Below, piece by piece: positions 56,638-64,000 of a stretch of 64,000 bases of DNA. The notes beneath the pieces are model-generated. The model searched no databases. It worked only from the letters and a program-made list of their open reading frames with translations, and was not told where the DNA came from. How positions within the stretch are numbered: position 1 is the stretch's first letter; every line of letters starts with the position of its first letter. Location of the stretch: contig CM060833.1 in the NCBI GenBank assembly GCA_030762175.1, forward strand, positions 154,082,501 to 154,146,500, in the 5' to 3' direction. The stretch is from Metallyticus violacea (taxonomy: Eukaryota; Arthropoda; Insecta; Mantodea; Metallyticidae). Made by a program: the position numbers and the translations under genes.

Positions 56638-58539
56638 AGAAAACGTTCACATGTTCAGAAGCATGTTTGTTACAAGGACGAACTTCGCTTTTCCAGCTTT
56701 GTAGCAGAAGCTGAAAGATGAATTAGGAACTTCCAGGTTGAGCCAAAACATAGCCCATGGCTTGGCATCGCAAAACTTCTTACCCTCAGCTAATATGCTT
56801 CTCGGATGGGAAAGAGTCAATGTGAAAACACTCCGGAAGTTGAAGAAGGTACATACTTCCTTCCTGTTCATCAGAACACAATGTCACATTCAATTCTACG
56901 CACTTGTGGGGCCCCGAGAAGAGAGTATTAAATGTCGGTGGACTGTCCTTTCCTTCCTTACCCAAAGTTTGAGTTTTGTACCTTTTGATTTCATCTCTTC
57001 GATGCAATTTGACGAGGATGAGAAAACCGCGGTACGAAATTGACCGAGAATGGTACAGCAAAGCATACAGACTCACATCGAGGTGGCGCAAAGCCGTAAA
57101 TTTGAAAGGAGGTTATATTGAAAAAACAAAAATTGCATAATGAGTAGGAAACCTCATCAATTCCCATGGCTCCGTTGTGTTCATTTCAAAGAAAGCTGCA
57201 AAAATATTGAACTGCTCTTTGAAAACAATCGGTCTATGGCAGTTTCTTCTGTAACTTAAATGGTCGTACTTCCCCTGCCTTTGATTAGAATTAGAGCAGA
57301 AGAGAATGACTCGGGACACATACACAAAGAAATAAGGATGTTTTACCACAGCTTCCATGTCGCTCTTTGAGGCATTAAGCAGTCTGTTAGTGACTTGAAC
57401 ATTGATTCTTTAACCTATATGTATCACAAGACAAGTGCTGTCTCACTTATCTTAAAGAACTGGTTGATTTTTCCTTCGTGGGATCGCTCGACATTGGCTT
57501 CAGTTAACTGGGAAGTTTAGTGTGAGTTTAACTCTGAGAACATAGGACATGCTCTTGTGTGACAGTGTATTAAGTATCCATTAGGCGGAGGCATAATATA
57601 GTGCATTAATAGACACTGAGAGCGATTTATTTATTTATTGTTTAGCTACAAATGATTTCTTGAACCTTTGGGCGTCCAGAGAGTCAACATTAGCATGACC
57701 CCTTCTTCCTTGGGGCTCTACAGTTATTTAAAGAGCTCTGCGTGTCCTTTTAAGTCACGGGTTCTCAACACGAGTTCTATGGCAATCTTCAGGCCATAGA
57801 AGAACTCAAGCAGTTCGAAATATAGTGATTACTAATCTGTGACTTTTTCTTAGTGTTTTATTCTTTCCTGCTTTTCTAGTTATTGCTATTTTAGTTACAT
57901 TGTTAATAATGTTACATTATTTTTCATTTATTTATATACACAAAACAGTGTTTTTCCGAAAAATTCCTTTTCACACATTAAAAATGTTCCACGAGTAATA
58001 GTTTTTCTTTAAATTCAATCAAAACATCCCAGAATGTGCAGAAGTGTCCATTATAATATCCTATAGGACAAAATACATGTTAACACCAATAATAATTAAA
58101 AATATATATTTTATATCAAAATTATCAATTTTAAAGATTAAATGTCTTATAGATTTAAAAAATATCGCATTTCACTCATCAAATTTATTTAAAACATCTT
58201 TCTATACAAAAGTTCCAAAAGCAAAAATGCCAACCAATTTTCTTAACACATGAGCCGCATGGGACATTTTGATTATGCGAAATGATAACGAACAAATTTA
58301 TGAAATAATTTACATCTCGTAAAGTATTAATCCAATTTGAATGAAAATTGGTGTCCATATTAATTTAATAACAATGCAATCTGGAAAATAGATTTAAAAT
58401 GTGAAACTTTGAAAATTTACTCCTAGTGTCCCTTAATTTCGGTAATATGACTCAATTTAAGTATTCTACTCCCCAAAGAGTATTTATTTGCAATTTCTAC
58501 GACAGAATCACCTCGTGATATTCAACTTCCATGTCGAAA
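56638..58539. other. No gene recognised
   Basis: 56640-57360 is somewhat GC-richer, with opposed overlapping frames of 74-101 codons (56738-57043 plus, 56786-57091 minus, 57113-57358 minus) that show no domains. The rest is AT-rich. Confidence 0.45.
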
Positions 58540-59365
58540 TTCGGTTCACAGATTGGTAAATAAATCGCGAAAGGAATGTATTCTCGATAAAAAAAAAAGA
58601 GTACAAGCCAAGTACAGTATTCATAGAAGAAACGTTAGGGAACACTGGACATGCTCTAGAACGTTCCACTTGGACGTCTTTCCTAGCAAACAGGACTTTC
58701 TTATTCCTCTGTTCGAACGGCTACAAAGCTAATGAACTTAAAACTCTGTAAATTTACTCTAGTGCGAGAACTTAAATCAGGAACAGATTTTGTGAATGGA
58801 TTTTAAATCGTGTGCATGGCGGAGAAATTCACTCTAATCTAATTCTGTTTAAGGATGAATATTGGTTCCACCTATGCGCGTGTTTTAATTTACAAAACAA
58901 TAGACACTGAAGTTCAGAAAAATCTAACCTGCTTCACAAGGAATCCCTATATGATAAAAAGTTAGGAATGTTGTGTTACTTTAGCGCGAGAAAATAATAT
59001 ACCTTATTTACTTGAAATAACAATTAATAGTGATAGGTACGAGCAGAGTATTTTCTACCCTTTTACCTGTGAGGGAAGGTAGGAATTTACAACTCTACAA
59101 CGGTACATGCATCCCATGTTTTCTTGCATTCATTTCATAAAATATTCGATGATAAGAGTCGTTGTTGGTGGTAGCCCCATTGGTCCCTCGAAACGCCCTA
59201 CAATTTTTACTTCTGTGGAGTGGGGCATTAAAGCAAACAGTATATAAGTCAAATCCACAAACATTAGATGAACTGAAAAATAGAACTGCAGAGGGTAATT
59301 TTATAAGTCGATGCCAAAATTGTATGGAAAATGAAGGTAGGCAGTTTTATCTTCTTACTTATTAA
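58540..59365 (+). pseudogene. Tc1/mariner-type transposase remnant (D4)
   Basis: Plus-strand peptides in changing frames follow the order of a DUF4817-type transposase: VHGGEIHSNLILFKDEYWFH near 58820-58865 (first catalytic aspartate in (T/K)DE-x-WFH), NLQNNRH, then GALKQTVYKSNPQTLDELKN and CQNCMENEGRQFYLL (59162-59365), the C-terminal end. Many stops; the FQQDGA block was not found. Confidence 0.7.
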
Positions 59366-60269
59366 TGTAAATGAAAGAAACTAATATTTCTGAAGAAGAA
59401 AATATCTGGGAAGCTTTTAGAATGCTAATAAAGAGATTTTGAGAGAGAGAGAGAAAAGTAAAATGCTGTTTTACATTTGTTGAATTTGACACAGAAGTAT
59501 AGTATAATTGGCTATAGAATGACAACAGTTTTCCTATATTTATTAATTAGAAACAATTGAGAAGATATACACGAGGAACTCTGAGAGTATTTTCATTCTG
59601 AGAGGTACATATGGTTATGATAGCTAGTTATATGCTTGAGGCTTAATAGATGAAGAGCAGGTTGGCAAGGTAATTCACTCGTTACATTACTTGCAATTTA
59701 TTTGGCGCAGAAAACCAGTTTTTAAGCAGATAGAAAAGGTTTTTTCGTGTATTGATAATATAAAGATGCTTTAATTATATTACAATTTAAATGTAATTTT
59801 TTGTATATTTCAGCACAAAATTATTTTATAAAAATGTTAATACAGGCACTCATTAATATATTTTTGAAAAAATATATACTTATTTCGTGTATTTTTAAAA
59901 TTGAGGCAACTGGATATATCATTTTAGTATTAGTAGCTATATAATAACAATTGATATAAATTGGATTTGCAAAATTTAGTAAATGCTTTAAATTTCTCAA
60001 GTTTATGCACTGTAGAAGAAGAATAAGTTTCACTATTACGCTAAAAAAATTGAACAAATCATTTGACTAATTATTTTAAAATATATCTGATTTGACTTCC
60101 AGCACTGACATTTTGATAGTAAACGTTTGATCTTTGTTTTAATTTTTACTGAAGTAAAGTATATTATTGTATATTTAAAATGTTCGAAAATGATATTCTC
60201 ATATACTCTTAATCTAATTAATATTCATTACTGATATGACTTTGTAATTAAGTGAGTAGTACATTCAAA
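59366..60269. other. No gene recognised
   Basis: Very AT-rich. Confidence 0.5.
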
Positions 60270-61080
60270 GCAATTTCCTTTTACGTTCAAAGCTTAGCCG
60301 ATATCTAATAAGGAACCACTTAGAGAAAACTCTTTCAAGTTGAACTGAGATGTTAAGAAACTTCAGAGTAATTTCTGACAACTTACGATTTCTAGAAGTG
60401 AAGTACCAAAATGTGTGTGATGATCTAACTTCCTTCTTAACAAGCTCTCAAAACTTTCCAGATTTTTTTCGCTGTTGCAAATAACTGAGCATTCCCGAGG
60501 GGCTTACATTTTCTACTTGTTCTATGTGTTTATCGTTCAGTTTCACTCCCTGATACACAGGATAGAGAACATTGGAAGAAAGACTGAATATCTTTATCGA
60601 CTGATTTATTCTTAACTCTCCACATGCCAAGAGATCCTTCAGTTTATCAGATAGACACAATTTATTTAAATCTGCAACATTTGCTTCTTGTATCTGACAC
60701 TCATTTATTGCGATTGTATGGGCAACTTCTTTGAGAGAGGTGTATCATAGAGGAAGGATACAATAATTGAAGAAGTCAGTTTCTCAGCTTCATCAATGGC
60801 AGTAACTTTTTTCGTTGCACTTAAATTGTTAATCAAGGACAAGGAGGCATCTCTCTAAGAGGAGCAGCCACCATTTCTCCAAGTCCATGTTCCTAATCAG
60901 AGTGCTTGAAAGACTTCAAAACAATGTTCACACGAGATGCAATGCTTTTAAAAAGATAATTTGACTAGAAGCTTTCTAGCATGGGTATTAGAGATGCACT
61001 TAACCTTTTCAAGCAATCTAGCGACAGAAGAATGTCGATTGTCAGTAATTCCAATAGAGAAGAGCAAAATACGCGTTTAG
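60270..61080 (-). pseudogene. hAT-like transposase remnant
   Basis: Minus strand near 60360-60310 reads LKFLNISVQLERVFSKW, matching the conserved hAT C-terminal block (A-x-x-x-L-x-I-P-x-x-S-x-x-S-ERVFS) that serves in dimerisation. It is preceded by FWYFTSRNRKLSEI, the usual WW-x-x-(N/S)-x-x-x-(Y/F)-P-x-L-(S/A) stretch, and by a 70-codon open frame at 60448-60660 (LSDKLKDLLACGELRINQSI). Farther upstream DNRHSSVARLLEKVK may belong to it. Frame broken; no ends found. Confidence 0.55.
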
Positions 61081-61107
61081 GACTATTTCATGAATAGAAT
61101 AAGAATA

Positions 61108-61112
<5 letters not shown>

Positions 61113-61146
<34 letters not shown>
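61113..61146 (+). repeat. (TA)n microsatellite
   Basis: About 17 uninterrupted TA units. Confidence 0.95.
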
Positions 61147-61147
<1 letters not shown>

Positions 61148-61860
61148 GAAATTCGCCCACATAATATTAACAATTGTATAAAATGTTATACTTTTCACAT
61201 CTATTCTATTCAGAAACCGTGAGACTGAAATGGACAAACCGTTCGATTTCCTAATACCGCCTGAGAAAAACAAAAACAAAACAAAGATAAATAGTGTCTC
61301 TATTTTTCTTTGAATTGTTTGGTTTAGAATTTATAATGATAAGATCAATTTGAACATTTGACGTATCGCCAAAACGCTTTGAAGAACCCTCCTCTATTTT
61401 ACGTTGTGATTGTCGATTGTCCATCCTTTTGTTGCTATCAATAGCTCCCCACCGACTCTAGCAAAAGTTATTAGTGATGCGAGTTCAGGAATCATATAGT
61501 GGAGGTATAGAGTTGGCCACACTGACCACAAGACAAATCCAGATAAAACGGATTTGATCATTTCACTCCGTAATTCGACTGTGATTGGTTAAAATTCAAA
61601 ATTTTGTTCGTTTCATCGATAGATTTTAAGATGATGTCACATGAGTGATATAGCCCATTTAAAAAAAATTACTAGCATTGTTAGTGCAATAAACATTCAT
61701 ATTTTACCGTTCTGTGTGTATCTTTTATATTTATTAACCACATCACATAGAGTTTTGCCAACCTGGCATGTTGAACGCTTCAAGGAAACACATGCAGATT
61801 TGCCTCTATTTGCTAATGAATTGTGAGTAATTGTTACATTGATTGAATTACTTTTCCTAC
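61147..61860. other. No gene recognised
   Basis: No conserved frame. Confidence 0.5.
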
Positions 61861-62378
61861 TATTTATGAAAAATACAAGGAAGTTGTGGCGGCTTTGGTA
61901 GCCGTTTCAGTAACTTCATTATGCACCTTATCCAGAACTTTATCATAAAGCGTTTTCTTGGCTGGAGATTTATAGACTGGTTCATTGTTGACAGAAATTT
62001 TTAAAGTATACTGTTCCTACTTACTGAATGAGATGTTGTAGTCATAGAACGCCATAATAAGAGCAAGTTGTATAACCTGCTTCATAGAGACACCCATTCT
62101 GTAACAGATCTCCAGCAATAGTTTAACCTGGAAGGCTTCGAAATGAAAGTAGTAGGTTATTTCAGCTGGAAACTGTCTTTATTAAACAAGGACGGTAGAC
62201 ACATCGACGACAGCACTGATGTGACTGAACAGAAACTGGAGTTTGTAAATAACTGGAGGATCATCAATGTCTATGGGCATTCCTGATTCTGAGGAGGGTA
62301 AAACTACAACTCTCCGATGATAACTGTAATAATAGTCCGCCAGCTTTGGCAAAAGTTCGGGTACAAACTTTCCTGTGA
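61861..62378 (-). pseudogene. Unidentified coding-like segments
   Basis: Minus strand: an open stretch of about 60 codons ending near 62198 (PELLPKLADYYYSYHRR, GMPIDIDDPPVIYKLQFLF), then VKLLLEICYRMGVSMKQVIQ at 62127-62025, which is preceded by a CCTTCCAG acceptor-like site and followed by a GTAAGT donor-like site, then SPAKKTLYDKVLDKVHNEV near 61955. They read like pieces of one protein of normal composition, but I recognise no family; it may be the upstream part of the neighbouring hAT-like element or a decayed gene. Confidence 0.35.
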
Positions 62379-63837
62379 GCTCTCAGATGTTCCCTTGTTT
62401 TTTGCTGTTTTTTTCAGTTATTTCACATTTGCAACCCTTGGCGCAATTCTTATGTTCAACTGTTATTGAAAAAAAAAATGTTTCACATACACGCTAATAA
62501 GAGAATGATGGGCGTGGTTCAGAGCAATTAGTGTTACAATAGGCCACTAATACAAGAAAGACAATAATGTGAACACGATCTCTTTAAATTTATCACTGAA
62601 TCCTTCCAAATTTGAAGCATAACAGAGAATGGATAGAACACGTGTTCTTGCTGCTATTGTTTAATCTTACAGATACTAGGCCTCTTGATAGAATGCCTTC
62701 CCTAAGTATGGGAGGGACTCCATGTCATGTGAAATGCCAACAAATTTTGAAGGATCTATACGATCTGCACCGATCTGTTGCGGTTTGGCGTTGTGCTTCC
62801 AATATGCACATGGATAGCAAAATTGAGAATTTGTTCATGTTCTAATCGTCCCATTGGCATTATACCACATATTAAAACAAAATATGACGCATACATACAT
62901 AATTATGATGCGCATACAGTTTACAATTTGTGATGTTCGAATAAAGCTTAAGATCATATAAAACTTCGAAGTAAATATTTATTTTTAAAGTGGTTTTGTT
63001 TTCTATCATAAATTGTAATTTTTTACTGTTATATATTTATTTATTTATTTATTTTACATTTTCTGGTTATTTTACCCGTTTTAACATTAAAATTTCAAGC
63101 GTAATTGTACCATACTGAAAAAGCTTAATATTAACGTGAAAGCCGTAATATTAAGCTGTAAATCACACGAAGGCAATATTAAATAGACGAAATAAATACT
63201 TAGTGAAATGTTGTTACTTGTGTAATGCAATACTGTACAAGTCAACAGATCAGAAGCGTCAGCGTTACCCGACTTTTATTTTATATGCACAGGAAAAAAT
63301 ATATTAAAACATTATTTAGACAGGTAATACCTGTCCGAATAAATTTTCTCAAGTACATCGGACAGTGACAATATGGCAAGCGCGGATATCAGACGTTATT
63401 GCTTGGGGAACGTAGTAGTTTCTATGTAACCCTGGTGAGGAAGAAGAATAAGAAGAAGGGAGGGAGCGAACTTAAACGTAAAATTCTTCTAAGTCCTCTC
63501 GATACAGCATGCGGCTCACAAGCTACCCAGCAAAGCTGTGTAGCCACTGCAGCAGTTGTTTTATGGCGTACACTAAAGACGCTGACTAGTATGTAGCTCT
63601 GCGGCAGAGTGTTAATGAGTGCAGGTCGCCTCCCGGCATGAAACACTGTTTTTTAAATAAACCTTTGTAGCATATTATGACAAATTAGTTTCGTGATGTT
63701 GTTTCCCATGTTATCTTTTCAGGCGATTATTATTGTGACCATTGCGTTTACAGGCAAAGCGCCCTCTGTAGTGCGCAGTTGCTGCATGCATGTTGTAAAT
63801 ACAGCGTTTACGAGCGATTCCGAAATTCTCCGAACGA
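62379..63837. other. No gene recognised
   Basis: Frames at 62612-62845 and 63399-63646 (both strands open in the latter) have no known motifs. A purine-rich (GAA)-type stretch is at 63440-63465. Confidence 0.45.
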
Positions 63838-63979
63838 CACACAATCTGAGGATGATTCTTTTTTTCTTATCATAGGACGTGTTTAATTTAAAAATATACT
63901 CTGTGTGGCACACAATCTGAGGATGATTCTTTTTTTCTTATCATAGGACGTGTTTAATTTAAAAATATACTCTGTGTGG
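63838..63979 (+). repeat. Tandem duplication, two identical 71-bp units
   Basis: The unit starting CACACAATCTGAGGATGATT and ending ATATACTCTGTGTGG occurs at 63838-63908 and 63909-63979 without visible differences. Confidence 0.97.
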
Positions 63980-64000
63980 CAATTAGTACTATTTACATAC

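Noticed and set aside
56786..57091. 101-codon minus frame overlapping a 101-codon plus frame
   Set aside because: Both are moderately plausible by length only; no domains, splice sites or start context.

Overview
The window looks like nuclear DNA of an insect. It is strongly AT-rich with almost no conserved coding sequence, two small exons carry eukaryotic splice sites, and the repeats are tRNA-derived SINEs, mariner/Tc1 elements and non-LTR retrotransposons of kinds common in insects. A large, repeat-rich polyneopteran genome (cockroach, stick insect or similar) would fit, but species is inference; I could run no search.

Only one cellular gene is supported. It lies on the minus strand, and two consecutive exons are visible (40145-39966, then 31863-31672), each encoding one complete CCP/sushi domain. 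Both exons are phase 1-1 and are separated by an intron of about 8.1 kb. The rest of the window is probably intron or flanking DNA of this or neighbouring genes.

Everything else recognisable is mobile-element debris. SINE A (sense head GGTCCTGGTGGTGTAGTGG, Pol III A and B boxes) has eight copies. SINE B (head resembling a serine tRNA) has ten. Most have 8-14 bp target-site duplications. Single mariner-type elements with recognisable terminal inverted repeats lie at 4451-5324, 17227-18380, 27459-28691 and 35099-36248, with remnants at 9800-10200, 22520-23250 and 56140-56637. A second transposase type (ending in an IDADGGHFEQLL-like motif) forms a family at 11554-12412, 20601-21303 and 54152-55202; more distant relatives lie at 13830-14300, 37370-37660 and 58540-59365. 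LINE pieces lie at 1480-1960, 12470-13150, 28980-29880, 46660-47430 and 49180-50670. A hAT-like remnant is near 60270-61080.

The most interesting structures are: a LINE copy whose 5' half is inverted, with a (TA)n tract at the junction and a SINE inserted in it; a degenerate array of about seven 140-bp monomers at 51.4-52.4 kb; a 42.1-42.7 kb inverted repeat enclosing a tRNA-like segment and a copy of an unnamed dispersed repeat; an internally deleted transposon whose DNA-binding and C-terminal coding parts are fused in frame; and a SINE insertion reduced to 48 bp but still flanked by a perfect target duplication. I found no evidence for a new multi-gene system: no gene cluster, no CRISPR array, no true tRNA or rRNA gene.
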